A stretch of 64,000 bases of DNA from Cryptomeria japonica (lineage: Eukaryota; Streptophyta; Pinopsida; Cupressales; Cupressaceae), in assembly GCF_030272615.1 (NCBI RefSeq), contig NC_081410.1:127968640-128032639 (forward strand), in the 5' to 3' direction. The notes under the pieces were generated by a model. The model ran no database searches, had not been told where the DNA came from, and saw only the letters and a list, made by a program, of their open reading frames with translations. Shown piece after piece: positions 12,338-23,889 of the stretch. The first letter of the stretch is position 1. Every line of letters begins with the position of its first letter. The translations under genes and the position numbers were made by a program.

Positions 12338-12604
12338 TGATTGCAACATCTATCAACAACAAACACAAAACTTTATTTGCACAACTCTACATCAGATCAT
12401 CAATCAGCATCTCTAAATCTCTCCCCCTTTGACATCAAGGACAAAGGCGAGCATAACTCCCCCCATGAAACTCAACCCTGCTCCCCCTAAGAGGAAGCAC
12501 CCAGGCATCTGTCCAAATAATGATATACAAGGAGTTCACTAGACCAATGCACATCTAAATGTACATCAATTCAAACTAGGAAGGGGTAATACCCCTAACT
12601 TATT

Positions 12605-13086
12605 TCAAAGATACTCAAAAGTATCTTTACATAATCCCTCCATGAAGATGTTTGCAATCTGGTCTTTTGTAGGTACATATTCAAGCTTTACTGCATTATC
12701 CAACACCTTTTCCCTCAAGAAGTGATACCGAATGGATATATGCTTTGTTATGGAATGTTGTACCAAATTCTTAGAAATGTTTATTGCACTAGTGTTGTCA
12801 CACATAATAGAGATGGGTTCATTAAATATTACACCAATATCCTTCAAAGTCTACTTCATCCATAGAATATGTGTGCAACATATGAAGATGTTGCAATACA
12901 TTATGCTTCAGTTGTAGATAAAGAGACAAAATCATGCTTCTTACTTGATCAAGCAACTAACTAGGAGCCAAGAAAGAATGCTCCACCACTTGTACTTTCC
13001 CTATCATCAACACTTCCTCCCCAATCTACATCAGTATAAGTTGTCAAAGTGAAGTCTCAATTTTTGGGATACCATAAGCCAAACTC
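12605..13086 (-). pseudogene. Element B RNase H
   Basis: Minus-strand fragments show the copia RNase H order. A DVDWGGSVDDRESTSGG block corresponds to the family's 'DADWAGxxDDRKSTSG' pattern. It is followed by an STTEAE-like block (ATEA to STTEA) and then by CDNTSAINISKN with ITKHISIRYHFLREKV (12605-12847). The enzyme would remove element RNA after copying. Stops and frame changes interrupt the domain between 12850 and 13086. Confidence 0.85.
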
Positions 13087-13900
13087 TTATGTTCCTTTTA
13101 AATATCTGAAAATTCTTTTTACTACCAAAACATGTGATTCCTTCGATTCTTGTTGAAATCTAGCCACCAAACAAACTGCATACATGATATTCGGTCTAGT
13201 AGCAGTCAAATATAATAGTCCCCCAATCATTGATTTGTACTGACTTGCATTTGCTTTAGGGGACTTATCATCTTTTGTCAACTTGCATCCAGTGGTCATA
13301 GGTGTATACACCGGTTTGAAATTCTCCAACCCTAACTTCTTCAGCAATTCCTTAATGTATTTAGACTGAGAAATGAAAATTCCTTTTTCGTTTTGATTTA
13401 CTTGCAAACCAAGAAATAAATTTAACTCACATATCATGGACATCTCAAATTCTTTATGTATTTCATTAGCAAATTTTCTACACATGCCTTCATTTCCTCC
13501 AAATAGTATGTCATCAACATAAATGACAACAATTAAAATTTTACCTGGGTCAATTTTCAAGTATAAAATACTATCATCTGAACCCTTCTAAAAACCTTGA
13601 TCAATAAAATACTTATCTAGCATTCCATACCAATCTCTAGGAGCTTGTTTCAATCCATACAAGACCTTCAATCTACAAACAATATTCAAATCATCTTTCA
13701 ACTTAAATCCTTCTAGTTGTTCAATGTAAAATTATTCTTTAAGCTCTCCATTCAGAAATGTTGATTTCACATCCATCTGATAGACCTTGAAATCCTTAAA
13801 AGTTGCAAAAGCAAGAAACATCATGATTGCCTCCATCTAAGCAACTAGGGCATATGTCTCCTCAGGGTCAATGCCTTCAACATGAGTGTAACCTTTTCAA
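13087..13900 (-). pseudogene. Element B reverse transcriptase
   Basis: The open part 13087-13560 (157 residues) holds the catalytic box IYVDDILFGGN, followed by FEMSMICELNLFLGLQV, the 'SQSKYIKELLKKL' block and the 'YKSMIGGLLYLTATRPNI' block, all typical of plant copia RT. The fingers and palm upstream (13561-13900) are recognisable but full of stops. It lies between integrase and RNase H. Confidence 0.88.
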
Positions 13901-14342
13901 ACCAACCTCTCTTTATTTCTCACAACTTTTTCATCTTCATCAAACTTGTTTCGGAATACCCATTTTGTTCCAATCACATTCTTATCCCTCAGTCTATGAA
14001 ATAATTTCCATGTCTGATTCTTCTTCAAATCTAATCCATTTCTTCTCTCATTTATTTTATCCAATTCTAATCATCGCATGCTTCTTCTATTGTTTCCAGT
14101 TCAATCTCTCATAGTAAACATAACAAAAAAATTTCTTGAGTTGTTTTGCTTCTTGTGATGATTCCTTTGTTCTTATCTCCAATAATTTGATTTGCTAAAT
14201 GATTCTTCTAAACATATCTTGGGGTTTTAGATGTAGATGTTAGAGCTTCCTAAGCTTCCTTTTCTCCTTCTTCTTTTATTTTCTCTTCCCTTTTTCTATC
14301 ATCCGGTTCATCAGACTCATAGCCTGCCACTTTATCAAACTC

Positions 14343-15393
14343 TTAAGAAGTATCTTCATCAACCTTCACATGTGCACTTTCAACAATCGTGTTCATCCTT
14401 TTATTGAAACATTGGTATGCCTTGCTCCTTGTAGAATATCCTAGGAATATGCCTTCATCCGCTCTGCTACCAAACTTTCCAAGATTATCTTCATCTCTTT
14501 GGATATAGCACTTGCTTTCAAATACCTTGAAATATTTCACTGTCAGAGTTATACCATGGCATAGTTCATATGATGTCTTTCCATGTCTTTTTTGGTATAA
14601 AATTATGTTAAGATTGTAGACTGCAATATGAATTCCTTCTAGACTGCAATATGAATTCCTTCTCTCTAGTAGACTTTTGGAAGTGCTCCTTTTATCATTG
14701 TTCTAGCTGCCTCTTGTATAGTTCGGTTCATCCTTTACTACACCATTCGGTTGAGGGGTCCTAGGGGCAGACAACTATCTTCTAATACCATGATTCTCAC
14801 AAAAGTTGCTAAACTCATTAGAAGTAAATTCTCCTCCTTTGTCAGACCTCAAACACTTAATCCTTTTGCCAACTTAATTTTCTACTTTAGCCTTGAATAT
14901 CTTGAATTTTTCTAATGCTTTTGACTTCTCTCTTAGAAATGCAAGCCATGATATTCTAGAATAATCATCAATCAATCAACATGAAATACTTCTCAACTTG
15001 TATACTCCTTGTTCTCGTAGGACCACATAGGTATGTGTGCACTAAATCCAACAATTTAGTGGACGAATGCTCCTTTTCTCTATAATTTTCATTCATTTGC
15101 TTTCCAACTTGACATTCTCTACAAATGTTGTTGTCTGGTTTTGCCAGCCTAGGTAAATCTCTCACTGCACTTGATGAGCTAATCTTCACCAAGTTTTCAA
15201 AATTGATATGACACATCCTCTGATGCCAGATCCATCTATCATTGATCTGAGATAACAAACAATGCTTTGTAGCTCCTTCTAGAAGATACATGTTTCCACT
15301 AGTCCTTTTCCCTGTTGTAATAACAATTTTGAATCCCTTTTGGATCTCACAATTATCATCCTGAAAAACAACATTATAACCATTTTCACACAT
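14343..15393 (-). pseudogene. Element B integrase
   Basis: The open part 14968-15393 carries the zinc-binding HHCC domain (WHQRMCHINFENL, then CRECQVGKQ) and ends near the first catalytic Asp (FMLID). Further down come LRSDKGGEF, the second Asp box, and the TPQPNGVV box, where the third catalytic Glu is replaced by Lys (GVVKDE instead of GVVER). The part 14343-14540 is the region after the core (KCYIQRDEDNLGKFGSRADEG). Integrase would insert the DNA copy into chromosomes. Stops and the Glu change make it inactive. Confidence 0.85.
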
Positions 15394-15819
15394 CTATCCA
15401 ACAATCAAAAGATTATGATGCAAACCCTTCACATAGTAAACATTGTCAGTATTATGCTTTCCATCAAAATAAATAGATCCAAATCGCACAATCTGTGATG
15501 TTTGATCATCTCTGAAACTAACAGAACCTCCATCATACTTTTCAAGTTTTACAAAATTACTTTTATCACCAGTCATATGATTTGAACATCCACTATCAAT
15601 TAGCCATTCATTTCTATCTCTTCTAACATGTAAAGCAGTAACAACATTCTTAGGAATATCAATTTTAGGTACATCTCTTTCTACCAAAAATAAACAATCA
15701 CCATCTTCATAATCTGATTCATCATCTGAAATACCAACATCATCTTTGACATAATAGGCTATCTTATTAAACTTCCCTTTAGCATCTCTAGACTTTTGTG
15801 TTGAACCTTTTCCAGACAC
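15394..15819 (-). pseudogene. Element B aspartic protease
   Basis: The 141-residue open part contains WLIDSGCSNHMTG, the copia retropepsin active site, then a VYYVKGLHHNLLIVG block that leads into integrase. An acidic linker separates it from the gag zinc knuckle upstream. It would cut the gag-pol polyprotein. A stop at the end separates it from the integrase frame. Confidence 0.88.
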
Positions 15820-16600
15820 CTAGTAGCAAAATGACCAAGCTTTCCACATCTAAAGCATTTAAGAGGTAACATACCTTTATATTTTTCGGTGCCTTTCTTT
15901 AGTTTCCTTTCAAAGTTTGCTTCCATCTCATCTAAACTTTCACCTTCTGGATCTTCCTCAAAGGCTTTGAAGGCAGACTTAGATTTAGCTTTGTCTTTTC
16001 CAAAATCCTTATCTCAAATTAGATAATGTACCATACAAATTTTCTCTAGTAAACTTCTTCAGATCATAAATTTCTTCAATAGCAAAGATCTTGTCACTGT
16101 AGCTTTTCAGTAGGGATATCAGAATCTTCTCAATTATGTCTTCATCTGTCAAAGTGTCGTCAAGTTCTCTAATTTCATTTACTACACTGTCAACCTTCTG
16201 AAAGTAGTTTTTTATGTCTTCTCCTTCTTCCATCTTCAAATTCTCATATTTGCACTTAGTTGTTAGCTTCTTTGATAATTTAACTGTCATTTCCTTCATA
16301 GATATCTTTCAACTTTTCTCAAACCTCATAAGCGGTATTCAATAAAATAACCTTTGTCAATTCAGTCTTTGATAAAGCACTAAAGATAGCATACCTTGCC
16401 TTTTCATTATCTTCATAATCTTGAATCTCAATCAGAGTGATAAGACCATTTGTCGATTGAACATACTTAGTTCCCACTACTTTCCAAGTGTTCTAGCCTA
16501 ACGAGATTAGGTAACCTCTCATCTTCACTTTTCAAAAACTATAGTCAGATCCTTCAAAGATAGCAATAGTCAATTTATGTGACACTAGATCAGGATCTAC
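15816..16600 (-). pseudogene. Element B gag
   Basis: Minus-strand fragments give a UBN2-type copia gag. YAIFSALSKTELTKV lies at about 16350-16400, then the open part 16009-16299 with YFQKVDSVVNEIRELDD, a Lys-rich linker, and an intact zinc knuckle CFRCGKLGHFATRC at 15816-15857. Gag packages the RNA. The frame has several stops and shifts. Its start lies near 16600, just after the primer site. Confidence 0.82.
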
Positions 16601-16631
16601 CTCAAGCGGTTAATCTCTTCTCCAAGGAACC

Positions 16632-16646
16632 AAAGCTCTGATACCA
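16632..16646 (-). other. Element B primer-binding site
   Basis: The complement reads TGGTATCAGAGCTTTGG, a perfect match to the plant initiator-Met tRNA primer site in its first twelve bases. It lies two bases inside the 5' LTR, which starts at 16649 on the plus strand. Confidence 0.88.
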
Positions 16647-16648
16647 AT

Positions 16649-17111
16649 TGTTGAATATTTGGGCAACTAAGAGGGGGGCCGAATTAGTTGACAATTTAAA
16701 TAATTTTTTCCATGCTTTCACACATCCAGAATAACCAACAAAATTAATTAAAGTAGATATAACATGAAAAACACATACACACAACACATCACACAATGAT
16801 CACCATATATGATGGGAAAAACCACGAAGAATGTTAGTTCTCTATATAAGACACTGGTTAAGGTGATTTTTACAAAGGGTGGCTCATTGCCAGAATGCTC
16901 ACTACAAGAGGGCTCACTGCCCAGAAAAAGGCTCATTGTCGAAGAAAGAAAGGTAATCCACCACTGTAACACACGCTGCAAAACCGGAGCTACTTATGGT
17001 GCCTCAACACCAACACACTTCGCACATCATCAATAATTAAATCCGTCATTTTCAATCTTGTATGTGTTCAATAAAAATGCCACACTTTTTCCATACTAAC
17101 ATAGTCAGATT
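16649..17111 (-). repeat. Element B 5' LTR, first part
   Basis: It starts TGTTGAATATTT, matching 11434 onward. Homology with the other LTR is broken at 17111, where element C begins (TGTTGGC). It resumes at 31903. Confidence 0.88.
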
Positions 17112-18034
17112 TGTTGGCATTTGACACTCATACGGGTTATAGGTGTTGTCATTGATGGCAACACACTTCATGGGAGATCTATAAATCAAGGTAACTGATA
17201 TTCAGTTCACCGGCATTCAAGGAACCAATAGGCATGTAACCGACAAACTTGGAACTGATATTCTAAGGCTGACATAGGAGATTGATTCGACAAGCGTGGA
17301 AGTGGCAACGATCATATAGTTTTGTGTTTATATTTTGTTTGGGCCGACATGTGTCTTATAATTTGTAATATGATTGTAAGTTGACATAAGGCATTTGTGT
17401 TTATTCATGTAAATGGGTATTTAAGTCAGTCTGGATTACGTTACTTTGTGGATATGACAAATAAGAGATGTGATAGGTTATTTGATGGTATGCGAGCAAG
17501 ATCTTGATTGATAGAATGTGAATGTAAAGATGCGTAATCGGTCTTGAATATTTGTCTAGAGGTTTGGGAAGCGATCTAAGTTACCGATAAGGGAGGTTAC
17601 AGTTTAACTAGTACACACAGTGCTTAAACTAGAACTCATCCAGCATAGCAAATGCACATTCTAAGTTCAGTCTTTGTTTGTAATCTAGTAGTTTGGATCT
17701 GTAGTCAATGAGGCTCCTTTTGTGATGAGCAGTGTGTTCTAGGCATTGTGCCTTCCTGCATGTGCAAACCCCTCTTATAATATTTATTCAATTGGAGAGT
17801 AGATAGATATTGTGGGTCTCCAATCCCACTATGGTTTTTCCTCTTTGAGGTTTTCCACATATAAATTTTTATGTTATAGTGTTGATTCATGTGTTTGCAT
17901 TAATATTACTTGTTGTTGCTTTATTTTATGCATATCAGTTAATAAGTGGATTTGTTAATAAGGTTAAAAATATTTTATCTGGCAGAACATTGATTCACCC
18001 CCACCCCCCTTCTCAGTGTTCTTGGATTCCAACA
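17112..18034 (+). repeat. Element C left LTR
   Basis: It starts TGTTGGCATTTG and ends GGATTCCAACA. It matches 31012-31902 along its length with small gaps and scattered changes. A TATTTAAG box lies near 17410. The C-rich run close to the end (about 17998-18009) is shared by both copies. Confidence 0.9.
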
Positions 18035-18036
18035 AT

Positions 18037-18048
18037 TAGTATCAGATC
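18037..18048 (+). other. Element C primer-binding site
   Basis: TAGTATCAGATC lies two to three bases after the left LTR and differs at two positions from the initiator-Met tRNA primer site. Confidence 0.65.
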
Positions 18049-18087
18049 TTGGTGCCTCGGAATAAGTCTAATAGCTTGAGGAAGATC

Positions 18088-18422
18088 ATGTATCCGGAAT
18101 CCATGCAGATGAGTCTACAGAAGGAACTTGAAGTAGCACTTGAAGACTATGATGTTGAAAGGTTGAAGAGCTTGAAGCTGCAAGATGAGTTGAATTCTGC
18201 AAAGGAATTCATCCTTACCCTGCAAGAGAGGTTATCATCTTCTTAGGCTAAAAGGTAGGAACTTTTACAAAATCCGGATGATGAAGACAAGAATGCCCTT
18301 AAGGAATTATGTCAGCAATTGAGTCAAAAGAATAATGTCATAAAGAATGAAATGCAAGCCATGAGCATGAGAATGTCTAAGGAGATTGAAGACCGGAAGA
18401 AGAATGAAGAAAATCTTGCTAT
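18088..18422 (+). pseudogene. Element C gag, first part
   Basis: An ATG at 18088 opens MYPESMQMSLQKELEVALED, a charged, probably coiled-coil stretch, with an in-frame stop at 18244. The same frame continues to RKKNEENLAI at 18422, where element D enters. It resumes at 26265 (after the shared CTAT) with SLKEKYVEC, so the join is seamless. The Glu/Lys-rich helical character resembles the region before zinc knuckles in many copia-type gags. The start codon choice is tentative because an upstream TTG is also in frame. Confidence 0.65.
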
Positions 18423-19638
18423 TGTAATGGTGGGAAAATGGTGAATGATAGATCAAGAAGGAAACTACCCTTTTCCTCAAAGAGAGATGAGAGTTTTGCT
18501 ATTGATTACCATTCAAGCACTTTTCACCATGTTACATTAGGAAGAGGAAAGGATAATTCACTAGATTCAATCTCTCCACATGAAGATGGTAGATTGAATT
18601 CTGAATGAATTGGGAATGCGAAGTTGATCCCCTCTTCCTTGTTTGAAATAGAAAGGAATTGATTGAATTATGTAGTGCAAAAGTGACATAGAATTGATTA
18701 TAACTTGAGATCGGAATATGCGATGAATTTGTACGCTTGGATCTGATAGTAAAATTCTGAGACGAAGTTGCCCTGCAAATTTGAGGAAAGTTGTCTGGAC
18801 CGTGGTGGGAATGTACACGGTCCTCCGAAAAATCCACAAAACAAAAAGGGTTTTTCCACCTTTGCAAATGAAGCCCGGATCCGAAATTATAGCTGCACAC
18901 CTACAACCTACACACAAAAAAGAGAGGAAGATGGGTTGGGATTGGGGGTTTTCCTTTAGGTCAAACCCCAATTTTGGAATTAACCAAGTAATGAAAGAAA
19001 GTACTTGCAAGTAGATGTAAATGAAAGACTGAATTATAAATCACCTCAAGGGAGGTTGTAGTGGCAATGTTGATAGAAGTACTTGTGTGGAATTGAATGT
19101 TGAAATCAATCTCCTCTTCAATGGTTGAAACCTTGACTTGAATGAAACACCTAGACTTGAAGGGAGACTTTAGAATTCTCAATGCTAGAAAAGAATGCTT
19201 GAAATCTTGAATGCTTTTGAATGCTTGATCGCTTGTGAATTTCCAACTAATCCATCTTATTCCCCTTATACAAATAAGAGGATGAATGCCCCTTAAATAC
19301 ATGTTAGTGGATTTGAATTTCGTCACGGGCTGACATCGGGGGAGTTTCCCGCCTGATGCACAACCAACAATGCAACCCTAGGAAGGGTCCTGCCCCAAAA
19401 TAGAGCAGGGGCAGGGGTGCCATGCCCCTATTCAAGAGGGGATAGTGGCGCCATGCCATTTTCCTACCCCTTTATCTTGGGCAGAGTGCAGACGGGATGA
19501 TGCAAAGGCCAAGGAAGAAGTTGTTTCCGCAAGCTGAGCAATCTCCACTCTCCGATCAGGCTAGAGGATTCGAATTTGCATACGTGAGGACCCTAATGTA
19601 GTCGAAAATTGCTAGGGTCTTAATTTTATGACACTACA
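18423..19638 (-). repeat. Element D 3' LTR
   Basis: On the plus strand it starts TGTAATGGTGGGAAAATGG and ends GACACTACA. It matches 25026-26264. The copies share a small hairpin (18797-18804 with 18816-18823; counterpart 25401-25408 with 25420-25427) and a GC-rich stretch of imperfect 'CC(A/T)TGCCCC'-like units that differs in copy number between the two. Confidence 0.9.
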
Positions 19639-19654
19639 TTTAGCCCCCACTTTA
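19639..19654 (-). other. Element D polypurine tract
   Basis: The minus strand reads AAAGTGGGGGCTAAA directly before the 3' LTR, the usual position and composition of a plus-strand primer in gypsy elements. Confidence 0.8.
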
Positions 19655-20547
19655 GTGTGAGTATAAGTGTATGCCAATACTGTCGATAAAGTACAAGGAA
19701 ACAAGATTGAAAGACTTTTACCAGGTCAAGGAGCCAAGATATGCCAAGCGCCCAGTGGACTTAGGATCTTACGACTTCAATTGACAAAGTAAAAGGGAAG
19801 ATCGAGAAGGGGAGAATCATGACTACAAGTAGCAAAGTTTCCTTCACTATGAGTCATGAGAGAAAGGATACCAAAGATTACAAATCAAAACAAATTTCAC
19901 TATGTAATTCTAAGTATCACAAATAGGAAAGTATGAGTAGAGTGTATGCCCCCACGTTAAAGCGATCGCACGTGCCTTATCGGGAGTGATTTATTTAAGG
20001 TATAATACACCCGAGAGAGAGAGAGATAAGAAAGGGAGCACGTTATTGCAAGGATTTATCCCCCAATCGAGGAAAAACCCCAAGGATAATGAACACAAAA
20101 CATGAGGCAGTGTCGCTTTCCTCGGGGTCAGTATGATGTATGATAACTCGTGTATATAATGTATGTATATGCATATAATAATCTACATTCCCCAAAGAAT
20201 GACACTACCTTAGAAGAAAGGGAAGAGAGGATGTCTTTTGAGTTAACATGAAAGAGACCAATAAAATATCTCAATGCTTTGCATCATCCCCAAGTAGACA
20301 TTAAGGGAATAATAAAAGAACAAGGATACATAGAGAAGAATGGTCACAAAAGAGAAAGACAGGGGAGGGAGAAAGATCTGCAGTGCTAATATTACTAATC
20401 TAGCACGACATTATCCTCTCGATCTTGCTGATCACTATTTCGGAAAGGCAAGCAACATGCCAGAGGAGTGATATCGAGCACAACAGATGGAGCTATCACA
20501 AGATCCAAACAAGGACTATGCTCATGTTGTAAGTCACTTTGTTTGAT
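19655..20547 (-). other. Element D 3' non-coding region
   Basis: No open frame of note exists between the protease ORF and the purine tract. A GA microsatellite lies at about 20012-20025. The space is too small for RT and integrase, and no fragment of either was seen on either strand. Confidence 0.6.
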
Positions 20548-21885
20548 TCAAGGAGCTAGGATTAGGGTTTGTGAAAACTCAGTTGATAAATGCTTGTCCA
20601 CATCAACATACTCATACTCACTATCAGAAGAATTAAGAGTTGTATTACCATTATGAATAACATTTTCACCCATTTCTTCATCAAAGTTTAGAGAAAGAGG
20701 AGCAAGAACCCGAATAGGAGTAAAACCACAACATGTGTTATGCAACTTATGATTTGGAGACGTAGGTTGAACATCTTGCTTACGAGAAAAGGGAATCATG
20801 TCAACTGTCGAAGTTTGAAGAGATTGAATATTTTGAGGGATAACTTCATGAGCTTGAACATGGCGTCTTCGTTGGCATTCTCTCGCACAACGATTCTGTC
20901 GAGTCTTAGTGGAAGGTTGAGAAGAAGGAGGAACAATTGAAAAAGTAGGAATGTTTCTATCCTTGATATTTGAAGGTTTAGGTTGAGGTCTTTTTGGTTC
21001 AACAATAGGAGAAGCAAGCCTATTCTCTCGATAAGAGGAAGGAGGTGGAACTGCACCATAGAAAGGAGGAATATTAGGTGTAGGAAGGAGACCAGGTCCA
21101 TCATGAGGAGGAGGTATAGGTATAACTTTAGGAAGAATATTGTTGCTCTCCTTAAGAGAAGGTAAAGTCACATCCATAGGAGTAGGTGGACAATCTTCCT
21201 TAGGAGAGAGATTAGTTCTATCCGAGAGGGGAAGAACCTTATCTTGAAGAATAATAGGAATGTCAAGTGCTGGTGATCTAGGTTTACTTAAGGATAAAAT
21301 CATATATTTCTTCCGTTTTTGATAAGATTGAAAAAGATCATCGCTCCTTGGTGGAAGAGATTGAAATTGTTTAGGCCAAAAGAGATCAATAGGAACACCG
21401 GGGATGTTTTCGGATGGACAAAATAAGCTATGGTTCATGGTTATGATTTCTCCATTGTGAAGAAATTTAAGACACTTGTGGATTGGATAAGCAATCACCT
21501 TCTTGGAAGATAGCCAAGGATAGCCCAACTTCAAACGGAATTTATCAGAAGAAGGTATGACAACAAAGTCAACATCCATGGATTTAGTATGAACTTAAAT
21601 AGGAAGGATGACAGAACCAATGGTAGGACAAGAAAATCCATCAAATAACTTCACAACCACATTAGAAGCATCATAGATTGCTTTATGCAATCGTAAAGTG
21701 AAAAGATACTCTTCAGTTATGACATTAACCATGCAAGAGGGATCAATCAGAGCACCACGACAAGGGATATCCTTAACATTTGCAACTATGTATAAAGGGC
21801 CATCAGGTGATCTATAGGTCTCACTAGGGTCAAATGTAATACAAGGATCCTTAGGCGTATCTTGTCTTTCTACCATATTAACCAA
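20548..21885 (-). pseudogene. Element D retropepsin-like protease with Pro-rich tail
   Basis: The first open part (21595-21885) has a fold pattern of the gypsy aspartic protease: IPCRGALIDPSCMVNVI in place of the 'LIDxGSxxNV' active site, then FDGFSCPTIGSVILPI. The active-site triplet Asp-Pro-Ser is unusual compared with Asp-Thr/Ser-Gly and may be inactive. One stop near 21594 separates it from 20548-21579 (343 residues), which starts with the rest of the fold (FVVIPSSDKFRLKLGYPWLS) and continues into a long Pro- and Ser-rich, probably disordered tail. It would cut gag if active. No polymerase follows. Confidence 0.72.
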
Positions 21886-23889
21886 GATGGAGCCATAGAG
21901 GTGAATTCTTCAGAAGAGATGGAATTAGGCACAATCTCAATAATGTTAGAGGTATGAGATGGCAAGGTATCAATGAAAATCTTAAGATTTTGATTAGGAG
22001 GAGCTACTGATTTATTCCTTTTATCATTCACACCTACCACAAATATAATATTATTATCAATAAAGTCTTGAACCTGATTTTTCAATGCAAAACATTTCTT
22101 TGTATCATGACCAGGTTGGCGATGAAATTGGATAAAGGAATTGTTATCAAAATAAGGAGATGAGAGTTTGGAATGATCAATTTGTTTTATAGGAGGAAGT
22201 TTGATAGAATTTATGTGCAACAACTGAGACATAATACTATGTAGAGATTCATTCAAAGGAGTAAATTGTCTTTCTCTTTGGAAAAATTTAGAAATAGAAG
22301 GCACACCTGTTGCAGCATTCACATGGTTTTTGTTGATTGGACCATTGAACTTGATGAATCTTTTTGTTGGTTTGAATTTCGCAAACAGTTGTTGAACACT
22401 CTCCCCTTTATCACTCGGAGCCATGGGAGTGGATTACTCCATTTGACTCGCAGCCAATTGATAATAGTGGAGTGTTGCGCACAATTGCGGAAAGGAAGTA
22501 AACTCAAACAAAAGAAGCTTTTCCCTGATATATTTTTTCAAATTAGAAATGATTTTTTTTTTAATATCATTATCAGGTACATGAAAAGAAATTTGAGCAC
22601 ACAAATACTTATATCTACCAATGAAATCAGTCACTTTTTCTTTAACACCTTGTTTACAATGCATTAAATTAGTCAAAGTGATTTTAGGACCAATGTTGTT
22701 TTGAAATTGTTGGATGAAATCATTTCTAGTTGTTGAAAAGAAGTGATGGAATAAGAAGGCAAAGAGTAATACCATTGTAAGGCCTTATATCTTAGTGTTC
22801 TTGTAAACAATTTTGCAAGCAATCTTTGATCATAAGCAAAATCAGTAGACAAGGTTTGAAATGTTTAAAAATGCGTAAGAGGATCACTTTTTCCATTATA
22901 GAGTTCTAATTGAGGGATCTCAACATGTTTAGGTGGCACAAATTTAACAATATCAAGAGAAAGTGGGCTCACAACATCAAAGGTGGGCACACTAAACTTG
23001 GATTGACTCATGGAAGCAATTTGTTGTTGTAAGGAAGACATGGTTTGGGCAAGATTGTTGATTATCATTTCGATAGAAGAATTGATGTTAGACATAGGTG
23101 ATTGAGAAGGTGGTGTGATGTTATTGAAACAAGACATGGATTGAGAATAAGGTGGTGGGACATTATGATAAGTAGGCATGGGTGATGATTGGGTAGGAAA
23201 AGGGACACTTAAAGGAGAAATAAAGTTGTTGAAGGAATTGTGCCCTTGTGTCACACTGATTGGCTGAGGAATAATAGAAACACTCATGGAAGACATAGGT
23301 AATGATGGAGGATTAAATGAAGAAGAAGGATTCCCCCATGGCCTATAGTTGTAGGAATGACATTTTGAGTTGAATTAGCCACGATGTTGGATGTAAAAGT
23401 AGGAATACTAGTCATAGGAGTAGTCAAAGGAACAGAAGAATTGACTTGTGTTGAAGGTTGTGAATAACCTATGGTTTCAGTACAACTCTTGATAGGCATG
23501 ATATTAGAATGAACAATATGTGCAACACCACACAATATATCAATTCCATGCTTATCACTTTAAAGCATGCACTTAAGACCTTCAATTAATGGAAGAGCTT
23601 CAGTATTAGGGTACTCTTGGGACATCCATTGTTGAAAGATGTCAAATTGATTGTCCAATGTAGAAAGTTGATCTAAAGAAACCCTAGTTAAAGCTTCTTC
23701 TTCATCATGGGATCCATCAATGGGGTGAATAGGCACGTGATTGGGATGGGAAGAATTAGCATGATCCTAATTAAAGAAGTCACCCAAATTAGGCTCCATC
23801 TCCTCGGTAATTAAACCTTGAGAAGCCTTAATTTTAATGCTTTGTCTAATGGGGATAGGATAGGTAGGACTAATAGTGGTAAAACTCAT
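21870..23889 (-). pseudogene. Element D gag
   Basis: An ATG near 23889 opens MSFTTISPTYPIPIRQ. After several stops come a Ser/Pro/Gln-rich region (22865-23535), the gag capsid-like domain (22434-22775; FIQQFQNNIG, then CKQGVKEKVTDFIGRYK) and the C-terminal part (21870-22424). This last holds a degraded zinc knuckle FHRQPGHDTKKCFALKNQV, close to the plant gypsy pattern 'CxFHxxxGHDTxxCxxLK'. It would form the particle and bind RNA. The order and spacing are normal; the frame is broken at about five places. Confidence 0.8.

Noticed and set aside
12419-12490. Alternative purine tracts of element B as the LTR boundary
   Set aside because: Only the boundary at 12320 matches the end of the other LTR (32444) and its CATGT duplication.
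18532-19326. Several open frames on both strands
   Set aside because: They lie wholly within the element D LTR and recur in the other LTR copy; LTRs are not expected to encode proteins.
20740-21165. Arg/Ser-rich open frames opposite and overlapping the element D protease tail
   Set aside because: Shadows of the 343-codon minus-strand frame, which has the protease fold and the expected place.
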